NCBI GenBank assembly: GCA_031119155.1
Contig: JAVHYH010000109.1
Span: 1-10,622 of the forward strand
Reading direction: 5' to 3'
DNA: 10,622 bases
Origin: Brevundimonas sp.
GTDB taxonomy: Bacteria > Pseudomonadota > Alphaproteobacteria > Caulobacterales > Caulobacteraceae
This document shows, one piece after another, positions 1 through 5,796 of this stretch. A model generated the notes under the pieces. That model was not told where the DNA came from and ran no database searches. It saw only the letters and a list, made by a program, of their open reading frames with translations. The position numbers were made by a program, and so were the translations under genes. Within the stretch, counting starts at the first letter, position 1; each line of letters starts with the position of its first letter.

Positions 1-603
1 CTCTTCCAGACGGCGGCGGTTCCGCGCCTCGGCCACGGCCAGACGGTTGGTGACCACGATCCAGTCGATCTGGGCGTGGCGGCCCTGGGCGATGGCGCGC
101 TGCTTGCGGGCCTCCCAGACGCTCTCGGAATATATGGACGGCTTGAGCAGATCGAGGGTCACCGGATCGACCGTGCCCAGCAGGTCGAAGTCGACGAAGC
201 TGTCGTTCATCGGGGTGACGATCTGGTCGGCCAGACCGTGCGCGGCGTTCGACAGGACGGTGTCGCCGCCGGGGGTGTCGATCAGGATGACGTCGGCGTT
301 GGCGCGCGCCTCGGTGAAGGCAGCCTCGAAGCGGGCCAGTTGTTCGGCGGGTTCTGCCTTGGCCAGCGCCTTGCCGTCGCCCATGTCGGGCTCGGTCGGC
401 ATGGGCAGGCTGTGCCCGTTCGCCGCCGCCCAGGCGCCGCGATTGGTGAAGAAGCGGCTCATCGAGCGCTGGCGCAGGTCCAGATCGATGATGGCCACGC
501 GCTTTCCGGCATGCAGCAGGCCGGTGACGATGTGGATGGCGAGGGTGGACTTGCCCGCCCCGCCCTTTTCGTTGCCGACGACGATGACCGTGGGGTCAGC
601 CAT
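1..603 (-). CDS. mipZ: MipZ, division-plane positioning ATPase (partial, C-terminus beyond left edge)
   Basis: ParA/MinD-family P-loop ATPase. In Caulobacter, MipZ binds ParB at the poles, forms a bipolar gradient and inhibits FtsZ assembly so that the ring forms at midcell. The 201 visible residues begin MADPTVIVVGNEKGGAGKST, with a deviant Walker A motif (KGGAGKST, residues 13-20) containing the signature Lys13. LDL at 41-43 supplies Asp42, the residue whose alteration blocks hydrolysis in Caulobacter MipZ. A Walker B-like strand VILIDTPGGD lies at 105-114. The numbering matches Caulobacter MipZ exactly at Lys13 and Asp42, which supports this ATG. A possible Shine-Dalgarno AGGA lies nine bases upstream of it. 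The family is about 270 residues, so roughly a quarter is missing to the left. A plain ParA is less likely, given the MipZ-like region after the Walker A motif (RQRSMSRFFTNR). The gene is separated from the next one upstream by 89 bases, so it may have its own promoter. Confidence 0.93.
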   Translation of the reverse strand, partial: MADPTVIVVGNEKGGAGKSTLAIHIVTGLLHAGKRVAIIDLDLRQRSMSRFFTNRGAWAAANGHSLPMPTEPDMGDGKALAKAEPAEQLARFEAAFTEARANADVILIDTPGGDTVLSNAAHGLADQIVTPMNDSFVDFDLLGTVDPVTLDLLKPSIYSESVWEARKQRAIAQGRHAQIDWIVVTNRLAVAEARNRRRLEE

Positions 604-672
604 GGAGTTCAGTCCTGAAACAGCCGCCGACTCAGGCGCGGCCTTGAGGGCGCAGAATTGGCCCAGCCGCAC

Positions 673-692
673 CGCCCGTCAACGAACGGGCG
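673..692 (-). terminator. Hairpin directly after the small membrane protein gene, possible terminator
   Basis: A perfect 7-bp stem (673-679 CGCCCGT with 686-692 ACGGGCG, 6-base loop) lies immediately downstream of the TGA at 693-695. It sits where a transcription end for the upstream two genes would be expected, ahead of mipZ. There is no U-run after the stem, so it is not a canonical intrinsic terminator. Confidence 0.35.
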
Positions 693-1046
693 TCAGCCGT
701 CTGTGGACGGGCGCGTCGGATCCAGACTGGCGCGCGCTGCTGTGTCGAGATCGGAGCGGACAACCAGACGACGGGTCAGAATGACCTCGCCCCGCACCGC
801 CTGGGGTCTGACCCACAGCACATAGATCGCAGCCGCCACCCAGAAGGCGACATAGAAGACGAGAAGCGCCGTCAGTCCGATGAAGCCTCCGGCATCAGAC
901 GCGAGGGTATAGACCCGCCCCGACCGACCTTCGATCTCGCCACTGGACAGGGCGGCGACGAGAAACACCCCGCCGAGCACCGCCATCAGACCGGCGAAGC
1001 CGGCCCACAGGATGATCTTCAGACTGACGCGCTGGTCTGGTCTCAT
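693..1046 (-). CDS. Small two-helix membrane protein, function unknown
   Basis: A predicted 117-residue inner-membrane protein that I do not recognise as a named family. It has two strongly hydrophobic segments, roughly residues 10-34 (IILWAGFAGLMAVLGGVFLV) and 53-78 (GFIGLTALLVFYVAFWVAAAIYVLW). A short polar loop lies between them, and a charged, Arg-rich tail of about 35 residues follows. The start at 1046 is chosen because its ATG overlaps the TGA of the upstream SPOR gene as ATGA (1043-1046), the usual sign of translational coupling. A start five codons earlier is possible. It lies between a SPOR lipoprotein and mipZ, so an envelope or division role is plausible but unproven. Confidence 0.7.
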   Translation of the reverse strand: MRPDQRVSLKIILWAGFAGLMAVLGGVFLVAALSSGEIEGRSGRVYTLASDAGGFIGLTALLVFYVAFWVAAAIYVLWVRPQAVRGEVILTRRLVVRSDLDTAARASLDPTRPSTDG

Positions 1047-1729
1047 GCCGAGCGGCGGCACCAGGGATCGTCGATCCCGGCGGCCGCACAGACGGCGGCG
1101 GCGCCGGCGGCGGGCGCGCGGACCTTCAGACGCACGAGATCACGACCGTTGACCGACACCGGCTCGAAGGTCGGGGACAGGCCGTCGAGCGCCCAGCCGG
1201 CGGCGCCGGACCTGAGCCGGGTCCAGGCGGCGCGGGCCGACTGTTCATTGGAGAAGGCGCCCAGTTGCACCAGACCGGCCGGACGAGGTTGGGTCGCCGG
1301 ACGCACCGTGACCCGCGGCGCCGGCTCGGCGGGGCGTTCGACCTCGACCACGCGCAACGGCTGGGCCTCGCGCAGTTGCGGACGATCCACGGCCTGCTGA
1401 ACGCGGGCGCGAGCCTCGGTGGCGACGGCGTCCACGACCACGGGCCCAACATCGCCCATGGCGCCGTAGCGGGCATCCCACAGGGCCATGTCATCCAGAA
1501 CCTCGACCGTCAGCGCCGGACGCAGGTTCCGGGCCTCGGCGTTCTGTTTCGGGGCCGGTCTGGCCTGCGGCGTCCTGGCGGCGGGCGCGGAGCCGTCGAG
1601 CGGCACGCTGGCGATGGAGTTGGCGAGGTTCCCGAAACGGTTCGGATCGCTGTCGACCATGCCGCAGGCGCTGACGCCCGCGGTCAGGAACAAGGCCAGC
1701 ACTGGACGGATCAGGAGGCTCGGCGTCAT
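1043..1729 (-). CDS. SPOR-domain lipoprotein
   Basis: A 228-residue predicted lipoprotein with a C-terminal SPOR domain; such domains bind denuded septal peptidoglycan glycans. The N-terminus is a signal peptide (MTPSLLIRPVLALFLTAGVSAC) with lipobox VSAC, putting the modified cysteine at residue 22. A Pro/Ala-rich linker runs through about 45-150. The SPOR core is about 151-226: GLVQLGAFSNEQSARAAWTRL, then VSVNGRDLVRLKV. Two cysteines in the tail (VCAAAGIDDPWC) could form a disulfide. I chose the ATG at 1729 because it places the signal peptide at the very start; a GTG at 1762 would add 11 residues before it. The gene is divergent from panC and overlaps the next gene by four bases. The name of the individual protein is unknown to me; the domain assignment is secure. 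Confidence 0.85.
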   Translation of the reverse strand: MTPSLLIRPVLALFLTAGVSACGMVDSDPNRFGNLANSIASVPLDGSAPAARTPQARPAPKQNAEARNLRPALTVEVLDDMALWDARYGAMGDVGPVVVDAVATEARARVQQAVDRPQLREAQPLRVVEVERPAEPAPRVTVRPATQPRPAGLVQLGAFSNEQSARAAWTRLRSGAAGWALDGLSPTFEPVSVNGRDLVRLKVRAPAAGAAAVCAAAGIDDPWCRRSA

Positions 1730-1804
1730 AAGCCACACAATACCCGGCAGGTTTTGCCGCACGGTTCACAGACACGCCTAACGCGCAAGGTTAATACGTT
1801 CACC
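1730..1804. promoter_or_regulatory. Divergent intergenic region between SPOR lipoprotein gene and panC
   Basis: These 75 bases separate two divergent starts, so promoters for both genes should lie here or overlap the coding starts. The stretch just upstream of panC (GGTTAATACG, about 1789-1798) is the only AT-rich patch and could hold a -10 element. I see no well-spaced -35 partner and no clear Shine-Dalgarno for either gene. Confidence 0.4.
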
Positions 1805-2662
1805 ATGGCCGACGCCCTTCCCCTGCCCGCCGCCCGCACCATCGCCGACTTGCGCGAGACCGTAAGCGGCTGGAAGCGTCAGGGGTTCACCGTGGGATTC
1901 GTTCCGACCATGGGAGCGTTGCACGACGGCCACTTGTCGCTGGTCCGCGAGGCGAAGCGGCGGGCGGACAAGGTGGTGGCCAGCGTCTTCGTCAATCCGA
2001 CCCAGTTCGCCCCGACCGAGGATCTGGACGCCTATCCGCGTCAGGAGGGCCGCGACGCCGAACTGCTGGCCGGCGCGGGCTGTGACCTGCTGTACGCCCC
2101 GGCGGTGGCCGAGATGTATCCCGGCGGCGCGACCACCACGATCAGCGTCGGCGGCCCGGCCGAGGGGCTGGAGGGAGCTTTCCGGCCGCAGATGTTCGGC
2201 GGCGTGGCGCTGGTGGTGAGCAAGCTGCTGCATCAGGTGCAGCCGGACCTCGCCGTCTTTGGCGAGAAGGACTGGCAGCAGTTGATGGTGGTGCGCCGGA
2301 TGGTGCGCGACCTGGACATGCCGGTGGAGATCGTCGGCCTGCCGACGGCGCGGGACGGCCATGGCCTCGCCCTGTCGAGCCGCAACGCCTACCTGTCCGA
2401 GCCCGAACTGGACATCGCCCGCAAGCTGAACGGCGTGCTGGCCGAGGCCGGGGTGAAGGCGCGTCAGGGCGGCACGGTCGCCGAGGCGGAACAGTGGGCC
2501 GAGGACGCCTTGCGGGCCGCGGGCTTCGACAGCGTCGACTATGTCGCCATCCGCCGGGCCGACGATCTGTCGGCGTTCGATGGCGCGCTGGATGCCCCTG
2601 CCCGCATCCTCGCCGCGGCGAAGATCGGGCGCACAAGGCTGATCGACAATATGGCTGTCTGA
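1805..2662 (+). CDS. panC: Pantothenate synthetase (pantoate--beta-alanine ligase)
   Basis: Cytoplasmic enzyme that condenses pantoate with beta-alanine, using ATP through a pantoyl-adenylate intermediate; it makes vitamin B5 for coenzyme A. The 285 residues match the usual family length. Motifs of this nucleotidyltransferase family appear in order: PTMGALHDGH (about 35-44, containing the HxGH ATP site), FVNPTQF (about 62-68), FGEKDWQQL (about 153-161) and LALSSRN (about 187-193), the KMSKS-equivalent loop. The ATG at 1805 gives the expected N-terminus (TIADLRETVSGWKRQGFTVGFVPTMG). The open frame continues upstream to about 1265, but that part is antisense to the SPOR gene and is not PanC-like. 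The gene stands alone, divergent from the SPOR gene and convergent with chorismate mutase. No other pan gene is in the window. Confidence 0.97.
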   Translation: MADALPLPAARTIADLRETVSGWKRQGFTVGFVPTMGALHDGHLSLVREAKRRADKVVASVFVNPTQFAPTEDLDAYPRQEGRDAELLAGAGCDLLYAPAVAEMYPGGATTTISVGGPAEGLEGAFRPQMFGGVALVVSKLLHQVQPDLAVFGEKDWQQLMVVRRMVRDLDMPVEIVGLPTARDGHGLALSSRNAYLSEPELDIARKLNGVLAEAGVKARQGGTVAEAEQWAEDALRAAGFDSVDYVAIRRADDLSAFDGALDAPARILAAAKIGRTRLIDNMAV

Positions 2663-2667
2663 AGGGG

Positions 2668-2735
2668 CCAGCTTCCAGGTTTCAGGTTCCAGGGCAGAGC
2701 GAACCTGAAACCTGAGCCCTGGAACCTGAAACCCT
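2668..2735. repeat. Heptamer array with inverted symmetry between convergent genes, likely bidirectional terminator
   Basis: An exact 7-base period runs through both halves. The left half holds CCAGCTT, CCAGGTT, TCAGGTT, CCAGGGC (2668-2695); the right half holds GAACCTG, AAACCTG, AGCCCTG, GAACCTG, AAACCCT (2701-2735). The halves form a perfect 18-bp stem, 2678-2695 (GGTTTCAGGTTCCAGGGC) with 2716-2733 (GCCCTGGAACCTGAAACC), enclosing a 20-base loop. The loop itself carries GAACCTGAAACCTG, which can pair in an alternative register with the left arm. It lies between the convergent stops of panC and chorismate mutase, a natural place for a terminator, although no T-run follows. Confidence 0.85.
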
Positions 2736-2737
2736 TC

Positions 2738-3472
2738 CTAGCCGACCGCCCCGACGCAGCCTTCCGCGCCGCCGACGCTGAGCGGCGCGTCGGTCAGGGA
2801 CAGGGTCCAGCCGTGGTGGGTGGCGAGGCCCTGACGGCGGACGCCGCCGCCGTCGCCCGCGTCGCCGCCGACGTCGACGATCACGCGACGGCCGTTCGGC
2901 AGGGCGGCGGGATCGATCTTGCCGACAGCCAGGGCGGTCGGGATGGCGCCGCCGCCGAAGCCGTCGAAGACGCTGAGGCCGGTCCATTCACGACGCAGGC
3001 CGGTCCACCAGGCGTCCTCGGTGTTGATGGCCAGAACGGCGACGCCGTGGCCCTCGGCGGCCCATTTCAGCGCGGCCTGAGGATCGCGGACGGCGCGCAT
3101 GTCTGCGGCGGCGCCGAAGCGCAGGCGGGCGCCGTCGAAGGCGCGGGTCGGCTCGATCGGCGACCAGACCTGCACCTGCATCCGCCCCTGACGGGCCAGA
3201 CCCCAGCCGACGATCTGACGCCAGAGGCTTTCGACGGCCTCGGCGTTCTCGGGCGAGGCCTTGGCCAGCAGGCGGTCAAGGACGGTCTTCTCGCGATCCG
3301 GGCGCAGCTTGACGTGCGGACCGGCGGGGGCGTCCTTGGCCTGACCGACGCGGGCGGCGATGGCGAGACGGCGCTCGAACAGCGCCAGCAACTCGTCATC
3401 GAGCAGGTCGATCTCATGGCGCAGGGCGGCCAGAGCCATGTGTTCGGGATACAGATCAGCGGGGTTGGTCAT
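2738..3472 (-). CDS. Chorismate mutase (AroQ type) with extra C-terminal region
   Basis: Converts chorismate to prephenate, the branch-point precursor of phenylalanine and tyrosine. Of 244 residues, about 11-98 form an all-helical AroQ fold: ALRHEIDLLDDELLALFERRLAIAARVGQ, then LRPDREKTVLDRLL, then the helix ESLWRQIVGWGL. Likely active-site residues by family pattern are Arg18, an Arg of the ERR pair (34-35), Lys46, the Asp59-Arg60-Glu61 cluster and a Gln near 86. Residues from about 99 on are not part of AroQ. They include AALKWAAEGHGVAVLAINTEDAWW and GRRVIVDVGGD, and loosely resemble a lobe of prephenate dehydratase (inference). The ATG at 3472 is preferred; a GTG at 3514 would add 14 residues but has no ribosome site. 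It follows pheA after 278 bases that hold the candidate attenuator, so it is probably regulated by aromatic amino acid supply. Confidence 0.88.
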   Translation of the reverse strand: MTNPADLYPEHMALAALRHEIDLLDDELLALFERRLAIAARVGQAKDAPAGPHVKLRPDREKTVLDRLLAKASPENAEAVESLWRQIVGWGLARQGRMQVQVWSPIEPTRAFDGARLRFGAAADMRAVRDPQAALKWAAEGHGVAVLAINTEDAWWTGLRREWTGLSVFDGFGGGAIPTALAVGKIDPAALPNGRRVIVDVGGDAGDGGGVRRQGLATHHGWTLSLTDAPLSVGGAEGCVGAVG

Positions 3473-3531
3473 GGAATGCGGCCAGACCTGCTGCAGGGTA
3501 GCGGATTGAGACACGGGAGGAGGACTTTCGA

Positions 3532-3644
3532 TTTCGATACGGCGAGGTGCTTCGAGAGCTTTTGCGAGCCGCCGCCCCTAGCGGGGCGGTCGCCGGCGAG
3601 GCCGTCAGGACGCAGCGCCTGACGCCTCAGCCGGCGTATCGAAA
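3532..3644 (-). promoter_or_regulatory. Candidate aromatic amino acid attenuator / leader RNA before chorismate mutase
   Basis: Leftward leader RNA structure seen directly in the sequence. Hairpin A spans 3591-3636: 18 base pairs with two single-base bulges (3603, 3629) and an 8-base loop (3610-3617). Its 5' arm contains the last Tyr, Ala and Gly codons and the stop of the leader peptide. Hairpin B is a 7-bp stem with a 4-base loop (3572-3578 CCGCCCC with 3583-3589 GGGGCGG). A third pairing is possible between 3635-3644 (Phe, Arg, Tyr codons) and 3532-3541, ten perfect base pairs that would enclose both hairpins. A ribosome paused on the Tyr/Phe codons would melt hairpin A and the long-range stem, which is the logic of attenuation. 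No U-run follows either hairpin, so Rho-dependent termination or control of chorismate mutase translation must also be considered. Confidence 0.5.
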
Positions 3645-3719
3645 GCCGTAGAAATACAGGTCCGCGGCCGCGGTGAAGCGGGCGAAAGACGTCGCAGCGA
3701 TGGCTTGCGAGGGGACCAT
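3627..3719 (-). CDS. Candidate Tyr/Phe-rich leader peptide
   Basis: A 30-codon frame, from the ATG at 3719 to the TGA at 3629-3627, ends DLYFYGFRYAG. Seven of 30 residues are Phe or Tyr, and five of those fall in the seven-residue run YFYGFRY just before the stop. A cluster of regulatory codons ten or fewer codons from a stop that sits inside a strong hairpin is the signature of an amino acid leader peptide; the E. coli pheA leader is the known analogue. A start at 3740 (MLRLLSL extension, 37 residues) is also possible. No strong Shine-Dalgarno precedes either start. It lies between pheA (stop at 3751) and chorismate mutase, so its natural target is the latter. The frame runs open upstream through the pheA end, so chance cannot be excluded by frame length; the codon cluster and structure are the evidence. 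Confidence 0.55.
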   Translation of the reverse strand: MVPSQAIAATSFARFTAAADLYFYGFRYAG

Positions 3720-3725
3720 GAGGCT

Positions 3726-3754
3726 CAAAAGCCGCAACATTCGTGCGCGGTCAA
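3726..3754 (-). promoter_or_regulatory. Tentative promoter for leader peptide and chorismate mutase
   Basis: TTGACC (3754-3749) overlaps the pheA stop codon. It is followed, after 17 bases, by CTTTTG (3731-3726). The -35 is good for an alphaproteobacterial housekeeping promoter; the -10 is poor. If used, transcription would begin close to the leader ATG at 3719, giving a leaderless or very short 5' end, which would fit the lack of a ribosome site. Confidence 0.25.
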
Positions 3755-4332
3755 GCGATTCCGGCGCTGAGCAGGACGAAACGTGTCCGGTTGTCGCTGG
3801 AATCCTGAATGTCGTTGCGCAGAATCGACAGGTCATAGACCTCGGCGGCGCGGGCCGGGGCGACGGCGGCGCGGGTCGGATCGTCGGCCTCGGCGACGGC
3901 GCGGGCTGCGCCGGCGGTGTCGAAGGCCTCCACCGCCGTAATGCCCAGGGCGCCGAGGGACTGCGGGCACTGACGCAGGGCGATCGGATGGCTCTCCGCC
4001 GTCTTCACCGTGCGCAGGCTGGCGCCGTGCGGGGCCATCAGGGCCAGACGGATCGGCCGCCAGACCTCGGACACCACGGTCAGGCCGGACTGTTCGATCA
4101 GGGTGGCGGCGGGCTCGACCCGACCGATGGTCGAGTTCTCGACCGGGATCAGGGCCGCGCCGATCTGACCGGCCTTCAGCGCGTCGATGACCTCGGCGAA
4201 GGTCTCATAGGCCGTCGCCTCGTCCCACGGACGCAGGTCGAGGCAGGCCTCGTGGCTGAAGGCGCCGGGCGCGCCCTGGTAGCCGCAGCGACCGCCGGGC
4301 CTGTCTTCGTCCGGACGCCCGACGCTCTGCAT
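3751..4332 (-). CDS. pheA: Prephenate dehydratase, catalytic domain only (no ACT domain)
   Basis: Decarboxylates and dehydrates prephenate to phenylpyruvate, the last dedicated step before phenylalanine. The 193 residues carry the catalytic landmarks in order: GYQGAPGAFSHEA (17-29), LIPVENSTIG (61-70), ESHPIALRQCPQSL (113-126) and the terminal NRTRF motif (181-185) with the catalytic Thr183. The chain stops eight residues after that motif. Most bacterial enzymes continue with an ACT domain of about 80-100 residues that binds phenylalanine and gives feedback inhibition; here it is absent, and no remnant is seen in the following bases. The ATG at 4332 lies four bases after the DAHP synthase stop, so the two are an operon. 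A GAGG about 14 bases before it is a distant ribosome site. About 15 non-conserved residues precede the conserved start of the fold. Confidence 0.92.
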   Translation of the reverse strand: MQSVGRPDEDRPGGRCGYQGAPGAFSHEACLDLRPWDEATAYETFAEVIDALKAGQIGAALIPVENSTIGRVEPAATLIEQSGLTVVSEVWRPIRLALMAPHGASLRTVKTAESHPIALRQCPQSLGALGITAVEAFDTAGAARAVAEADDPTRAAVAPARAAEVYDLSILRNDIQDSSDNRTRFVLLSAGIA

Positions 4333-4336
4333 CGGA

Positions 4337-5710
4337 TCAGGCCGCCTCGGACCGCGACTGGCGACCGGACTTCAGCCGCTCGGCGACGAGGAAGGCCAGC
4401 TCCAGCGCCTGATCGGCGTTGAGGCGCGGGTCGCAGTGGGTGTGGTAGCGGCTGGACAGGTCGTCCTCGGTCAGGGCCTGTGCTCCGCCCAGACATTCGG
4501 TGACGTTCTGGCCGGTCATCTCGAGGTGGACGCCGCCGGGGTGAACGCCCTCGGCCTCGGCCACGTCGATGAAGGTCCGCACCTCGGTCATGATCCGCTC
4601 GAACGGGCGGGTCTTGTAGCCGTTGCCGGCCTTCAGGGTGTTGCCGTGCATCGGATCGATCGACCAGATGACGCGCTTGCCGGCCGCCTTCACCGCGCTC
4701 ATCAGCTTGGGCAGGCGCTCGCCGACCTTGTCCGAGCCGAAACGGCCGATCAGGGTCAGGCGGCCCGGCGTATTGTCCGGATTCAGGGCGTCGATCAGCG
4801 GCAGCAGGTCGTCCGGCTCCATGGTCGGGCCGCACTTCACGCCGATCGGGTTTTTCACGCCGCGCATGAACTCGACGTGGGCGCCGTCCAGCTGACGGGT
4901 GCGCTCGCCGATCCACAGCATGTGGGCCGAGGTGTCGAACCATTCGCCCGAGGCGCCGTCCAGACGGGTCAGGGCGCTCTCGACGTTCAGCAGCAGGGCC
5001 TCGTGCGAGGTGAAGACCTCGACGCGGCTCAGGTCCGGATGGGTCTCGGGCGTGACGCCGACCGCCTCCATGAAGGCCAGGGCCTCGGTGATCTTGTCGG
5101 CCAGCTCGCGGTACTGCGCGCCGGCGGCGCTGTCGGCCGCGAAGCCCATCGTCCAGCGATGGATGTTGTACAGGTCGGCATAGCCGCCGCCGGCGAAGGC
5201 GCGCAGCAGGTTCAGGGTCGAAGCCGACTGGTTGTAGGCCTTGATCAGGCGCTGGGGATCGGGAACCCGTTCCTCCGGCGTGAAGGCCATGCCGTTGATG
5301 ATGTCGCCGCGATAGCTGGGCAGCTCGACGCCGTCGATCATCTCGACGCCCGACGAGCGGGGCTTGGCGAACTGGCCGGCGATGCGGCCCACCTTCACCA
5401 CGGGCTTGCGGCCCGCGAAGGTCAGGACGACGGCCATCTGCAGGATCAGGCGGAAGGTGTCGCGGATGTTGTCGGTCGAGAACTCCTTGAAGCTCTCGGC
5501 GCAGTCGCCGCCCTGCAGCAGGAAGGCGTTGCCCGCCTCGACCTCGGCCAGCTTGCTGGTCAGACGCCGCGCCTCCCCCGCGAAGACGAGCGGGGGCATG
5601 GCCCGCAGTTCATCCTCGACACGACGCAGTTCCGCCATGTCGGGATAATCCGTCGGCATCTGCACAACGGGTTTCTGTCTCCAGGTTTCGGGGGTCCAGC
5701 GCGTACTCAT
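4337..5710 (-). CDS. aroG: 3-deoxy-7-phosphoheptulonate (DAHP) synthase, class II
   Basis: First committed step of the shikimate pathway: phosphoenolpyruvate plus erythrose 4-phosphate gives DAHP. At 457 residues it has the length of the class II (plant and actinobacterial) type rather than the about 350-residue E. coli type. Metal and active-site motifs are all present: LQGGDCAESF with the metal-binding Cys70, KVGRIAGQFAKPRSS (about 106-120), LYNIHRW (about 180-186), KNPIGVKCGPTM (about 286-297), SIDPMHGNT with His near 355, GGVHLEMTGQNVTEC with Glu near 397, and THCDPRLN with Asp near 427. The start MSTRWTPETWRQ is typical of the family. There is no clear Shine-Dalgarno upstream; see the promoter entry. 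It heads a block with pheA and chorismate mutase, linking entry to and exit from the aromatic pathway. The symbol aroG follows common use for class II enzymes; aroF would be equally acceptable. Confidence 0.96.
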   Translation of the reverse strand: MSTRWTPETWRQKPVVQMPTDYPDMAELRRVEDELRAMPPLVFAGEARRLTSKLAEVEAGNAFLLQGGDCAESFKEFSTDNIRDTFRLILQMAVVLTFAGRKPVVKVGRIAGQFAKPRSSGVEMIDGVELPSYRGDIINGMAFTPEERVPDPQRLIKAYNQSASTLNLLRAFAGGGYADLYNIHRWTMGFAADSAAGAQYRELADKITEALAFMEAVGVTPETHPDLSRVEVFTSHEALLLNVESALTRLDGASGEWFDTSAHMLWIGERTRQLDGAHVEFMRGVKNPIGVKCGPTMEPDDLLPLIDALNPDNTPGRLTLIGRFGSDKVGERLPKLMSAVKAAGKRVIWSIDPMHGNTLKAGNGYKTRPFERIMTEVRTFIDVAEAEGVHPGGVHLEMTGQNVTECLGGAQALTEDDLSSRYHTHCDPRLNADQALELAFLVAERLKSGRQSRSEAA

Positions 5711-5716
5711 TCCGGC

Positions 5717-5745
5717 AAGATAGGCCGATGACCTCGCCGGGACAA
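5717..5745 (-). promoter_or_regulatory. Candidate sigma-70-type promoter of the DAHP synthase gene
   Basis: On the minus strand TTGTCC (5745-5740) and TATCTT (5722-5717) are separated by exactly 17 bases. The -10 ends seven bases before the ATG at 5710, so the predicted transcript would start at or next to the start codon. That agrees with the absence of a Shine-Dalgarno and suggests a leaderless mRNA, a class common in Caulobacter. This rests on motif reading only. Confidence 0.35.
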
Positions 5746-5796
5746 CGCGGCGTGTTGGCTGGACGGTCGGGTGTGGCGCGGAAAGCGCGAAGTTGG

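Noticed and set aside
1265..1804. A long N-terminal extension of PanC
   Set aside because: The frame is open, but this part is antisense to the SPOR lipoprotein gene and unlike PanC, whose normal N-terminus begins at 1805.
3572..3589. The GC hairpin as a canonical intrinsic terminator
   Set aside because: No run of U follows it in either direction, so only a structural role is supported.
4436..5731. A 431-codon plus-strand frame opposite DAHP synthase
   Set aside because: Mirror frame of a conserved enzyme; no recognisable motif, and the same compositional bias as other shadows.
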